From: Purshia tridentata
Taxonomy: Eukaryota > Streptophyta > Magnoliopsida > Rosales > Rosaceae
Assembly: GCA_003254885.1 (NCBI GenBank)
Contig: QANT01000231.1
Coordinates: forward strand, 1 to 64,000
Direction of reading: 5' to 3'
DNA length: 64,000 nt
Shown: positions 24,901-36,013 of the stretch, in pieces
How the letters are laid out: each line of letters starts with the position of its first letter
How positions within the stretch are numbered: position 1 is the stretch's first letter
The notes under the pieces: model-generated
Told to the model about the DNA's origin: nothing
Database searches by the model: none
What the model saw: only the letters and a program-made list of their open reading frames with translations
Position numbers and translations under genes: made by a program

Positions 24901-25515
24901 ACAAACAGAAGAACTACAGGGAGGAAAGTTCAACTTGGGCAAACTCCAGAGACAAAAATGTCTTTTGGCAGAAAAAGATAAAAATAATTTTTACCAAAAA
25001 ATAATAATATTATACTTATTATATTTTTATATTATTTTAAATGATAATTTATATAATATTCATACATTAAATATTAAAAAAATACAAATAAAAATCTTAA
25101 AAATAAAAAAATGTCCTACTAATATAATAATAAAATAGTATAATAACTATGATATAAAAATAAAATAAGAATAATATTATTGGCCAAAAAAATTAAAAAG
25201 GATTGTCACGAATTTTAATGTCACGTAATTTGCATGTGACATTTCCGTCCCTCTTTAACTCCTCCGAAGTTCCAATTCAGCGAGAAAGCCAATAAGAGGA
25301 ACAAATCAAGGAAAAGGACCTCTATTTTCTCCCGCACAGCAAGCTTCCAAATTGCCGGCCATGGACGGTCGTGATTCCTTATATTCCTCTATTATTCGTG
25401 ATATTTCTTGCTTCTTCTCTTCTTCTTCTCTCTTGCTCTCTGCTCTGCTATGCTGCAACCCATTACTCAATCCTCAGCTCAAAGAAAACCAAGACTGGTC
25501 TAGACCCAAAACGCA
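21963..25515. other. 3'-UTR, AT-rich intergenic DNA and kinase-gene leader
   Basis: No coding gene is supported. The first few hundred bases are probably 3'-UTR of the AKRP-like gene. Small local duplications occur: TGAATGCCTGTTTATTCA near 22425 and again near 22503, and TTTTAAATTTTGAATGAG three times between 24665 and 24765. A TAA/TTA-rich stretch lies at 22785-22815 and a T-run near 23840. From about 25230 the sequence turns less AT-rich, consistent with the kinase-gene promoter and leader. Confidence 0.5.
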
Positions 25516-25543
25516 ATGGGGTGCGTTCAGGCCAAGCCTTTGA
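25361..25543 (+). promoter_or_regulatory. uORF overlapping the start codon of the CDK-like kinase
   Basis: An ATG in strong context (GGCCATGGACG) opens a 60-codon frame (MDGRDSLYSS..., stop at 25541-25543). It is out of frame with the kinase and overlaps its ATG at 25516 by 28 bases. If the transcript starts upstream of 25361 this would repress kinase translation. If it starts downstream, the uORF is absent. Confidence 0.4.
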
Positions 25544-27206
25544 CGAGTTCTACACCTGGGGGCCTAGATAAGCTGAAACTGGAAAATGGGTATGTGGGAA
25601 ATGGTTGGTTTGATGCTTACAGAAGATCAACAGGCCAGTCACAGAAGGAGTCTTTCAGGCCTTATAGGCAGGAGCCCAGAATCTCAAATGTTGAGCCTAG
25701 TAGTAGAAATGGTAATGCAGGAGAAGAATGGGTGTTGTTAACTGTTAGCGAGGGAGAAAAAGATAGCGAGCATATTTCTCATAGAATTTCAGTTGACGAG
25801 GAGGAGGTGGTGGATGGTTGGCCTAAATGGCTCACTGATAACATTTCAAGAGATGTTTTGGCTGGCTTGGTTCCCAGGAGTGCTGATTCTTATGATAAGC
25901 TGGATAAGGTTTGCTCTTTCTATTCTCAGTTTTAAACTTTTATGGGTTTGAATTATTGCATATGATTAAAATTATAATTGTAATGTGATGCTTATCAAAA
26001 ACAAAAGAAAATGATATTTGGTATGTTATATGGATGCTTTCTTATGCCTTCCATAGTGATGGGAATTTATATTGTTCTGATAGTTTGTTGGAATGTTGGG
26101 AATCTTGAGTGGTTTTTTTGATGGAATCAACAAGCTAAGGTTTGGATGTTCTCTTGTTCAATTTGGGGTTACTAATCTTTCTTCCCTTGTCTCCCCATTT
26201 TATAGGAAATTATAGAGGAGGGGAATCCATTGATTTGATTCTGAAAAATTGAAAACTCAGACCAACAAAGCAATACGGTTCCTTTCTAGGCTAATTTCAA
26301 TTTGGAGTCGACTATTATACTTGTTTTTTCGGTTCCCAAGTAACTGAAAATTCAAGATATAAAATCCTAATTTTTCTGTTGTTTTCCAGATATTCTTGGT
26401 AATCAACAAAGCACAAGTTTTTTAGTTGGCTAGATCGTTATTGAGAGGAGACTGGTATATGAACTTATTTTTTTTAATCATTAAATGTGTGGTGTTGTAG
26501 GTGGGCGAAGGAACCTACAGCAATGTGTATAAGGCTCGAGACAGGGATACTGGAAAAATTGTTGCCTTAAAGAAGGTCCGATTTGATACATCAGAACCTG
26601 AGAGTGTTAAATTTATGGCACGAGAGATTACATTATTGCGGATATTGGACCACCCCAATGTGGTTAAGCTTGTAGGATTGGCTACATCAAGAATGCAATA
26701 CAGCCTTTATCTTGTTTTTGATTTCATGCAGTCAGATTTGGCAAGAATTATTTCAAGCCCTGAAGGGCTTACTGAACCACAGGTTTGACTTTCTCCTAAT
26801 TTTATTGATTCTTAATGTGAATTCTTAAATTCATTGTTGACTCTCAATTTCTGATCTGAAATTTTGATACAGGTCAAGTGCTATATGCATCAACTTCTTT
26901 CAGGTCTGCAGCACTGCCATGATAGGGGAATCTTACATCGAGACATCAAAGGATCAAACCTATTGATAGATAAAAATGGAATGCTGAAAATTGCAGATTT
27001 TGGGCTTGCAAGTTATTATACTCTAAACCCTAAGCGTCCACTCACAAACCGAGTTGTGACACTTTGGTACAGAGCTCCCGAGCTACTTTTAGGTGCTACA
27101 GACTATGGAGTTGGCATTGATCTTTGGAGTGCTGGATGTGTCTTGGCTGAAATGTTTACAGGGAGACCACTTATGCCTGGTAGAACAGAGGTAACACAAT
27201 ACGGGA

Positions 27207-27238
<32 letters not shown>

Positions 27239-30200
27239 ATTGTATTTATGATCTTACTTCCATTTGCTACTATCTCAAACACATTTTAATTGCTTTCAGG
27301 TTGAGCAACTTCATAGGATTTTCAAGCTTTGTGGCACACCATCAGAAGAATACTGGAAAAAACTGAAGCTGCCTACAACTTTTAGACCTCCGCGTTCATT
27401 CAAACCCAGTCTCCAAGAAGCTTTCAGGGATTTCCCTTCATCTTCTTTGGGTTTGTTGAGCACTCTTCTTGCTTTAGATCCTGCTTATCGTGGCTCTGCG
27501 TCTTCAGCTCTCAAAAATGAAGTATGTACAAATTGGAAGGTGTACTCTTTCAATGAATTTTTATTCCAACCATATATTTTGCTAGTAACTTTAGTTCATT
27601 GTGATTGCAACCAATGTTTTTGCATATTCTTAGTCTTTAATAATGATTAAGATTATTTATAAATTACTGCTGTTTCTGCAAATTATTCAGAATAACATTT
27701 ATGTTTCTCTTCTGTTTCTTGCTTTATTGTTCTTTGGATTAATTGCAGATATCACCCATAACCTATACCCTGTTTTACATTTGCCCTTCAGAGTAAAATA
27801 TTTGAACCCCCCAAACTCAATTCGGTTAACAATTTACTCCAATCCCGTTATAAATTGATTTCTTAATGGGGAGTAATTAATTTTTAATGTTTTTAAGGTA
27901 AAGTGTTTAATGGAATTGAGTTTGAGGGGTATGTGTCAAAAAAATTTAGTTTGAGGGCAAAGTCTCAAACAAGACATAGTTTGGGGGTAGTATCTGTAAT
28001 TAGCCCTTGTTCTTAGTGTGTGTGTATATATGTATATAGATATGTAGATATATTTTTGGCTGTGTTTGAAGACTCACAAACAAATAATAGTTAATCCACT
28101 ATGTTCAGCATTGCAAGTTTAGCATATCTCATGCTGAATTCTAACGTACTAATGCTCATAAAATTTTACATCATCAATAGAAAAGGTTGCACTCCATCTA
28201 AAAACTACATTATTTGAAAAGCATCTATTTCAATTTAGTTGTTTATTATGTTTATTTTTTTTATCGTTTTACAACTTATCACTTAACACATGTCCTAGGA
28301 ACTATCTTCTGACACCATGCATTTGATATGGATATTGTTTGTGATTACGTTTTATGTGTAGTGTTTTTTGTCCCTTCTGTAAACTGAATTTTAAAACCAA
28401 ATTGGAGATGTGGCATATCAGTTTCCTATGTGACTATGTCCCATACCTATTTCAGCTATGCTAGGTCTAGACATTCTACTCTCTGAGCTAGATCATAATG
28501 TAGAGTGCTTTCTCTTGCCAATGGTTTGAAATTTTTAACTGCTCCCTCTTCTTACTCTCACCCTTTCAAACGGTTTGTTTCTCTTCTACTTGCTCCTTGT
28601 GTGTTTTTAACATTAGGGAACAACTCAGGTTCTTGATTTTGTGATTCATTGCTTGATGGTAATTATTATCTTTCCTGATTTGTGGGCATGCATGCCAAAT
28701 AGTATGTTATAGTCTGTACTGTTGTTGAATTTGCATTGCTAGTGTATTCTTGACTTGTGAGTTTATTTTTGAATATTATACTAAAAAGTCATCTGTTCTG
28801 ACAGTTCTTTTTCAGAAGCCCCTTGGCATGTGACCTTTCCGGTTTACCTGTAATCTACAATGAGGATGATGAATTGAAACTAGCCAATGAGCAGAGAAAG
28901 TAAGTTAATGCTTCTCCTTTCTTCAGATAATGAATGTATCTAACAGCATGACATTAGAATCCTGTTACTTCGTTCATTTTCACTAACCTTTTCTGCAACT
29001 TTGAAGTCAACCTTGGTTTTCTTCCTGTTAGCTCACCAATTGTGGCCTTGTAATGATTATGAAATGTGGATTCTGTTTTTCTGTAGACTTAAAGAAGTGC
29101 AGAAACCTATTCATGTGCACATGTATAAAGATCATACTGAATAGATCATTCAACTGTATGTTAGTGAGTGATTTTGGGAATAACAGGCATAAGAGGACAC
29201 ATGATCCTGGTGCCCTAAACCCATGAACACACACACACACACAAACATGCTCTAGGAAGTAATTTAAAATAAGTAGTTAATCCTGGACTATTCGCTCCAT
29301 AGTAAAAATACCAAACCCTAAACAACCAAGATTAAAAGTGTTCAAATCTTATCTATAGAAAGAGATCTAATGCCATAAGATTAACTATTTGTTTTATCTA
29401 TTTCCTAAAGCCTATTCTATGTGTGTCATGTGTTTGTGCGTAGAAATATTTTCTAATTATGTAAAATCATTTTTCTGTAATAACATCATTTGTCTAAACT
29501 ATTATGTTAGTTATTAATTATGGAAATGGTGTATGATTTGTGCTGTAGAAGGAGAGATATATAGAGTGATCATGTAGAATTAGAGGGAGGCTGGAGGGGT
29601 AATATCATAGTTTCATAATTTGATAATTATTTTTGTGTACATCCATTGCTTAAGTAGCATGAAATATGATCCTCACATGATTAGCATGTGTAATTCCCAT
29701 ATGTTAATGGTCGAATCTAACAAAGGAGCTATTTAGCACAATCTAAGAGTTTGAGGGGGTATTACAACTGACCCCAATGTTGTAAGGGAAGATTATGATA
29801 TTAACCTGTAGGCACCCCCAACCGTGCAACCAATAACCATTAAGCTAACAAAGTGAAATAAATGAGTAATTAATTTGATATTTAGATATATTACAGACTG
29901 GAATCAGGTAGTACCTTGTAAAAATTTAGACTTCACTTTGTAGTGGCTGGTACTTATTAAAAAAAAAAAATTTCTATACCAATATATATTACATTTGTAT
30001 ACTTGGGAAATGATTGTCTATGCAAGGATTTAAGATGTAGTTTATTGCTTGAGGAATGAGATTATTTTTCTCATTGTTCAGGTCTAGAAATTCTAAAGTG
30101 AAACGGTCCCGAACACAGCGTGAGCACCGGAGACAAAATCTGTTTGTTGAAAAATCTAAAGAAATTTCTGCATCTTCCAAACAGGTAAATCTAAACCCTT

Positions 30201-31091
30201 ACTTTCAGCCTTTCAGGTTCCCCTCATCCCTTCTCCGTTCTCCCATTATGTTAAAGTCTTTTCTCAAGGTGAATCAACTATTTCATAATTAAGTGTCCAT
30301 TTGGATGGAAGGATTTAGATTTGAGTTTATAGTGTAAATTTCGTAATCGGACTTTTGAAATATGAATTTTTTATGTTTATAAAATTGACATATAAATTTG
30401 GTTATTTAAGAAAGACAGGTATTTCAAATACTCAAGAAAAAAATGTTATTTCAATCCCTCTTTCTTTTGAATAATTAAATTTATAAATGGATTTTTTTTT
30501 TCCATGAGAAATTAATATTTCTAAAGTCCAATTAAGGAGTTTGCACTAAAAACACAAAGACAAATCCCTCATTTTAAATTCTTCCACCCAATGGAACCTA
30601 ACGTTAGGCACACCTTATTTTGAAACATCAAGATGACCTTTATGTCCAATGGAAAAGCAAAACTCGCAAGTTATTCTAGTGCATGTAATTTTTTTGGGTG
30701 GGGTATTGAAGATTATGTGATTTGTAAATATGTTCAGGAGCTGGAGAAAACGTCTGAGTCAAATGTTGAAAGTGAAGAGCCAGGTAGCACTACCAGCAGT
30801 ACTTCCTCTGGTGTAAAACAGGCTGGCCGGAAAGAAAGCCCGATCTTCTCGCTTTCCCCAGTTCAATTTTCTAACCAGAAAATGTACCCAAGAGCCCAAG
30901 GCTATCCCAATGTTTTTAAGAACATCAGGAATCTGCCTCCGGTACCCAAGTCAAAAACGCGCACCACCAATTATAACAAGGACAGCAACATGTACAGATC
31001 AAATCAGATCATTCACAAGTCTTCATCCACTAGAGAATTCAGAATATCAAATCAGAGGGAGCAATTAGAACTTTATGCTATTGATAATTAA
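25516..31091 (+). CDS. CDK-like Ser/Thr kinase with N-myristoylation signal (At1g54610/IBS1 class)
   Basis: Seven exons: 25516-25908, 26501-26782, 26873-27190, 27300-27521, 28805-28899, 30082-30184 and 30738-31091, giving 588 residues. The start MGCVQAK fits N-myristoylation at Gly2 with palmitoylation at Cys3. Residues 5-125 are polar. The kinase domain runs from about 126 to 409: Gly loop VGEGTYSNVY (132-141), catalytic Lys155 (VALKK), HRDIKGSN with Asp249, DFGLA with Asp267, and APE at 293-295. The segment ESVKFMAREI replaces the PSTAIRE helix. The tail is basic (KVKRSRTQREHRRQ), then Ser- and Asn-rich, ending YAIDN. The class is related to CDK9/CDK12 kinases but is membrane-associated in plants; substrates are unknown. 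Introns 4 and 6 each hold a MITE. Exon 5 was placed at the CTGACAG acceptor because it restores the expected EFF residues. Confidence 0.88.
27209..27237. repeat. (GT)n(GA)n compound microsatellite in kinase intron 3
   Basis: A GT run followed directly by a GA run, just after the intron 3 donor at 27191. This is a polymorphic-type marker with no coding effect. Reading through the donor produces a false C-terminal Val-Cys repeat. Confidence 0.85.
27736..28006. mobile_element. Mutator-like MITE in kinase intron 4
   Basis: The inverted ends (GGATTAATTGCAGATA, with reverse complement of the right end GGGCTAATTACAGATA) continue into long pairing arms. The flanks are near-identical 9-bp duplications TTGTTCTTT (27727-27735) and TTGTTCTTA (28007-28015), the size expected for Mutator-type insertion. 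There is no coding capacity. Confidence 0.8.
30293..30598. mobile_element. Tourist-like (PIF/Harbinger) MITE in kinase intron 6
   Basis: The ends GTGTCCATTTGG and (inverted) GGTTCCATTGGG are flanked by TAA on both sides (30290-30292 and 30599-30601), the 3-bp duplication typical of PIF/Harbinger MITEs. Arms of about 110 bp pair through words such as GGACTTTTGAAATAT and its near inverse. It lies about 140 bp upstream of the last exon. Confidence 0.85.
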
Positions 31092-31499
31092 GCCACATGG
31101 GATGACCAAGTAGAACCGAAACATATTTGGTGTTGTTATCGTTTGCTTCACCTTTAGGTTTCTGTTCTGTTCTTTTTCCCTCCGTTGAGTATTGACCAAC
31201 ATGAATAATCATAAGTTGGGTATCATGTATAATGCAATGGTTTATAACTATTTGTATAATATGCCCCTGCACATGAACCACTCTGTGTTTGATATGTTGG
31301 TGTTTAGTGAGGCAGCTATGAAAAACAGAGCTTACATTTCTTTGGGGGGCTTGGTTTAATTGTGATTATTGCAATGATCCCAAGTCTAGGCACTTTGATC
31401 CACATTTTTATCTCTATTTTCAACTTTTCACAATTATTCAAAGTATGAGAATATTTGTACCATCACAACAACTATCTTGTGTATTATTTCTTTGATTGT

Positions 31500-31900
31500 T
31501 CACAATTGTCTTTAGATTGTACTAGGAATTGTTTCAGGGACTGCAAAGAATTATGTCAGGATTGAATATGAATATCTCTATGTTTCATGTTGTTAGAAAT
31601 CTCATCCTTATTGTCTATTAGAAGCTTTGTATCCATTACAATTCATGGTTTTGTTGCTATTCTGAATATATTTGGTATCAGAGCTAGTAAGCTAAGCTGA
31701 ACTTGTAAAGAAGTGTCAGAACACATAGGGGGCTAAATCTGTAGGGTTGGAGCTAACAGTTCACAAAGATATGGAGGCCCAGCTCTAGGATTTACGGGAC
31801 TCCATCGCTTCTGCAGCTCACAAACAGGTAGATTTCCACAAAGACATGAGAACAAAATCTAATTGATCAAGAACTTCTGAAGAATATAATGGCGAAAAAA
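31500..31900 (+). mobile_element. LTR-retrotransposon remnant with primer-binding site
   Basis: TGGTATCAGAGC at 31673-31684 is the standard plant initiator-tRNA primer-binding site on the plus strand. It is followed by a degraded reading beginning MEAQL near 31772 that resembles the start of gag. The LTR to its left cannot be delimited. It lies between the 3'-UTR of the kinase gene (31092 onward) and the DUF3511 gene. Confidence 0.5.
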
Positions 31901-32198
31901 CGACAATTAAGAATATATATGCACCCATCAAATCAGTATCCATATACTTTTAACAAATTATATTCTATTCTTACCCTATATTTTTTTTATATTAGTCCGC
32001 TCTTATTTGTCTTTGAACTTTAAAATCCAATTATAATCTTTAAATAAACTTACAAAAAACAAAATAATTATGAAGACAGCCAACAGCCCTCCTCCTCGCT
32101 GCCAGTGGCGGGTGTCGGCCCACTGCTGGTCGGGGACTCCTGTCCCCTCATCATGTCGATGACCTCGCTCTCTTCCCCCTCTCCTGCAAATTAAACCT

Positions 32199-32240
<42 letters not shown>
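32199..32240. repeat. (TC)n microsatellite
   Basis: About 20 TC units with one interruption. Open frames drawn across it on either strand are low-complexity artefacts. The nearby 32085-32190 is unusually GC-rich for this intergenic region but shows no gene. Confidence 0.9.
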
Positions 32241-32652
32241 ACATGGTACCCTCCTTAATAAGCTAGTGCCGGGGACCTGGCTTGCCTCTAGATCGATGGC
32301 TACTAAATGTACTCAAGGTTGGAGGGGAATGAAAATAGAAGTGATTAAAGTAATTAACTCAACTATTATTTATCACCAAAACATAATTACAATTCAAATG
32401 GCCTTAGCCCTAACAATAGATGCATGCATATATGTAATTTCCATGCAAAGTAGGACATATATACACATGCAATTAATCCATCATCACGACACTCTCTAAT
32501 CTCTATGTGCGTTTCTCAACTTCTCATCTTTGATGGGGAATTTTTCAACCATGACACACGAACTGTATACAATCAAGAGGGCGATCATCAAGTAAACAAG
32601 AAGGGTTTGGATTATGGGATACAAGAACTCTATTTTATATGTGAATTTAGAC

Positions 32653-32916
32653 TCATACATCGTAACGAACATCAGTGAACCTGTTCTTGATCCACTTGAA
32701 GCTGTTTCTTAGGCTGGTTTTGACTTTACCTTCCATTGTAAATACGTTGTATGAGGCAATTCTCTTCTTCCTCTGAATTTCCGGATCACCTGATGTTGCA
32801 AACCCGTTTCCCTTCTGGGTCGGCCCGTTGAAGTTGTACGAATTCGAGTCCTCCCGGAACCCGAACTCGCCGGAGTAAGCTGAGGTGTACCCCGGGAATG
32901 ACTTGCTCTTCTCCAT
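32653..32916 (-). CDS. DUF3511 domain protein
   Basis: A single exon encoding 87 residues beginning MEKSKSFPGYTSAYSGEF. The C-terminal half carries the family hallmark: DPEIQRKKRIASYNVFTM near residues 44-61 and SFKWIKNRFTDVRY near 70-84, a basic amphipathic region. DUF3511 proteins are short, plant-specific and of unknown biochemical function; length and layout are normal. The ATG at 32916-32914 is chosen because the in-frame sequence before it has no other ATG. It converges on the kinase gene from the opposite strand. Confidence 0.9.
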   Translation of the reverse strand: MEKSKSFPGYTSAYSGEFGFREDSNSYNFNGPTQKGNGFATSGDPEIQRKKRIASYNVFTMEGKVKTSLRNSFKWIKNRFTDVRYDV

Positions 32917-34329
32917 TATCAAAAGCTAGCTAGCTAGCAAAAAGCCTTGTTAGGAAGCCCCTTTCTCAAGCTTCATGATATTTATATTATTATAGAAGCA
33001 ATGAACGGTGGAGATTGAAGCATGCATGATGATCTAGTGTGGATGCAACCCATGTGTGATGTTGGTAGACTGCTTTTGGTTTGTCACTGTGGGGAAGGGA
33101 ATCATGAGGGCCAGTGTAAGTGATGGTGTTGGGTTGTTGGTGGGCCCTAGTTGTAGGATATGCCATGATCGGTGATGGTTCACATGTTGGGATGGACACA
33201 CATCACAACTACTTGGGGGGTCATGGTGGGAGTCGTGTGGGACCCTTTGGTCTATAAGGGTTGAAGTATGAGTATATCACTTTGGTCTAAAATTTTCTCA
33301 CTCCCATTTTTCGAACTTGATTAGAAAATTTGGTTGCCGTAGCATTATTCGAAACTGAAGTATGTATACGTTTAGATTAGCGGGTTAGGGTTGACCATTT
33401 CTCGATATAAACACAATTATAACACAGCACACAAAGCATAAATAATTAATGATCAAATTAGTGTCAAATATAAGTAATACGATTATGACATGACAAACAT
33501 GTTTAACTAATAATGTATAAAGAAAATTATTAATTTTCTCAAATTTTAATATTTATTATATGAGTCTTTATATAATTGTAGAAGCCTTTTTACATGGTTG
33601 TGTTAATGTCATAATTAAATTAACTTTTGTTTTATAAGTGATGTATAAGAGATCACAAAATATATCTGGTCAATCTGAATGCAATACGATTATAAACGAC
33701 TTAAGTTAGAGTTGAATAATTCGACATAATTAATTAAATAGATTATATTAAAATTGATTAATATTATAAGCAAAAATAACAAGACACCCACTAACAAAAC
33801 TTAGCACTTGTGATTTACATACATGTGTAGTCAGTTGGATGAGGGTGGCACATAGAAAGTCAGGCTGCCAGCTTAACCTTTATGAAAAGTGATGGGAGTC
33901 ATCTCCGACTTTATGCTAATTGATGTTGGTTGCTGCTACCTCGGTGCTGTGTGGGCCTTCCTGTATTATGATTTGTGATGCATGCATTATATTCAACACT
34001 CATGCATGCGCATATTAATTAATTACCTAATTCTTTAATTTTTATTTGATTAATATATATCCCTTATTATAGTGCACATATGAGTGTATCCTTCTAGACT
34101 TTTTGTATGAGTGTATCCTATCTTCTTAGAGAAAATCTACTGTTGGGAATTAGGACTATCATCTTAGGGTAGGTGTAATGTCCCGTAAATTTTCCATTAT
34201 TTATTTTGAAATTATGTTAATTTTTTAATAATTATTCATCCCTTGATTTATTTTGGTGGATAAAATTTATCCTCTTCTGAAGGAAGGACACACAAGTGGT
34301 CAAGGTAGGAAAGCAGATTGCATGCCTTG
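32917..34329. other. Intergenic DNA, possible retroelement debris
   Basis: The first few hundred bases upstream of the DUF3511 start should contain its promoter. Repeated CTAGCTAGCTAG sits just upstream at about 32926-32938. The rest is AT-rich with no gene. From about 34178 the sequence TGTAATGTCCCGTAAATTTT resembles the start of a plant gypsy-type LTR; possible pieces of the same LTR flank the insertions at 34330 and 34718, but this is a weak inference. Confidence 0.35.
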
Positions 34330-34459
34330 CTTGGTATCTATTTTAGTACCAGGTTTGCAATTTTAGCCATTGAATGAGATTAGAGAGAAAAAAAAAAAAT
34401 GAGTAGAAATAAAAGGAAAAGCTAAAATTACAACTTTGATACTAAAACGGGTATCAAAG
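34330..34459. mobile_element. Short foldback MITE
   Basis: Arms 34330-34368 and 34421-34459 are near reverse complements (TTTTAGTACCAGGTTTGCAA against TTTTAGTATCAAAGTTGTAA), separated by an A-rich spacer. Only about 130 bp. No target duplication was resolved. Confidence 0.55.
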
Positions 34460-34717
34460 TATATATACAAACCCTGCTCGTCAAGGTAGGACCATATAGT
34501 AGTATAGTGCACATTGTGTAGACTTAAATTCGGAAAAAGGAATTATGAATTCTCAAAGTAGGATAAGTATTTTATATTATTTTATATTTTCATAATTTTA
34601 AATTTGGGAAGTTGGATTTTCCATAAAAAGATATGGAAGTAAAAATTTTGTTTTAAGGTATTAGATAAATAGTACTTAATGAGACGAGTACGTAAGAACT
34701 TTAGGAGATATTTCGGA

Positions 34718-35263
34718 TAGGGGTGGGCATCAACCCGCCCACCACCATTTACCGCCCGAACTGCCACCCATTTAGTCTTCACCCGATCCACCCAATAGTC
34801 GACGGCTCGGATTTGAGTTTCCTCCTTCACCGCCCATCACCACCCGTTTAACCGATTATGCAATATAGGAAATATGATGGATGTATTTTACAAGAGTCAT
34901 GAGCTAATAAAATTATTATATATTTACATAATTACTTTATTCATCACTTTCCTTACTTATATTCTTTAAGAAATATTCTTTTCATACTTTGGAGAGAAGA
35001 TAAGTCCTTCTTTATGGATGAAATGGGGGTCATTAACATTATCCTAAGCATATACATAAATAATTTGCTTCAATTTTGGGAGGTTGGCATGCATATAAAC
35101 TCACCCTCACCCTCTTTAATTTTCACTATTTCTAAACGGCTCACCCGCTACTGACTTGCTCCAACCCGCTCCCCGATTAACTTGCAACCGCCCGCCCATT
35201 GAGTATGTGGGTGGTGGCGGGTTGAGCTCCCACTCGACCCACCCCACCCAGCGCCCACCCCTA
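34718..35263. mobile_element. hAT-type non-autonomous element with 8-bp TSD
   Basis: The element begins TAGGGGTGGGCATCAACCCG and ends in the inverse of TAGGGGTGGGCGCTGGG. The 8-bp duplication ATTTCGGA is present at 34710-34717 and 35264-35271. Internal sequence is AT-rich and non-coding. It shares its TAGGGGTG ends and duplication length with the element at 14349-14691, so both were probably mobilised by the same kind of hAT transposase. Confidence 0.88.
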
Positions 35264-36013
35264 ATTTCGGAATTCATATTTATTTTTGGTAAATTGAAAA
35301 AAATTTGGAGAATTTTAGAAAAGGAAAATATATATTTTCTTATTCAACACGCTGACCGAGTTGTAGGCCTCGACAATGGGCCGGGCCAGACAAGCTTGGC
35401 CCTGAGTTTTCAGGCTCGGGCCGAGCTCAGGCTTGTAGCATATGAGCCCAATAGGGCTTTAGGGCCGGGCCCGGGCCTCAGTGCACATTTCAGCAGCCCA
35501 CCCGTCGGCCTTGGGCCCATAGGCCAAAATTGGGCTGGGCCGGGTATGCCCGATTGGGCTGCCCAAAATGGGCCTTTTTGTTCAACTGTTGCAGGTCAAC
35601 AGTGGGCCGGGCCGGGCTTTTTTTTGTTCTAACTTTTAACTTTGTACAATAGATGCCAATTTAATGTTTAAAAATCAAAATTCAGATTGTAGGTATAGAA
35701 GGCTCAAATTGATAATAAACAAGAGCGGGAAATGCATCACTATAGAATGTGTACATCCCAACTAGGTTGGCACCTACACACCTATCTATTATTTGCATTT
35801 CCCATGTACATCCCAACTAGGTTGGCACATACACAACCCTCAAAAACATAATATTTTATTGAATTAATGCCAATAATACAATCTACAATTCTGGACAGTC
35901 CACAAGGCAGTCCACAAATTAAAAACTAAGTACTATGAAGTCCTCAACTCCTTATGCAGTTTACAAATTATAAAGTAAGCAAGTTAGAAACTTAAAAAAG
36001 ATGCAGCCTAGAC

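Noticed and set aside
35156-35632. 158-residue plus-strand open frame
   Set aside because: It runs across the end of one hAT-type element into the GGGCC-rich terminal region of another; composition is driven by Gly/Pro/Ala from those repeats.
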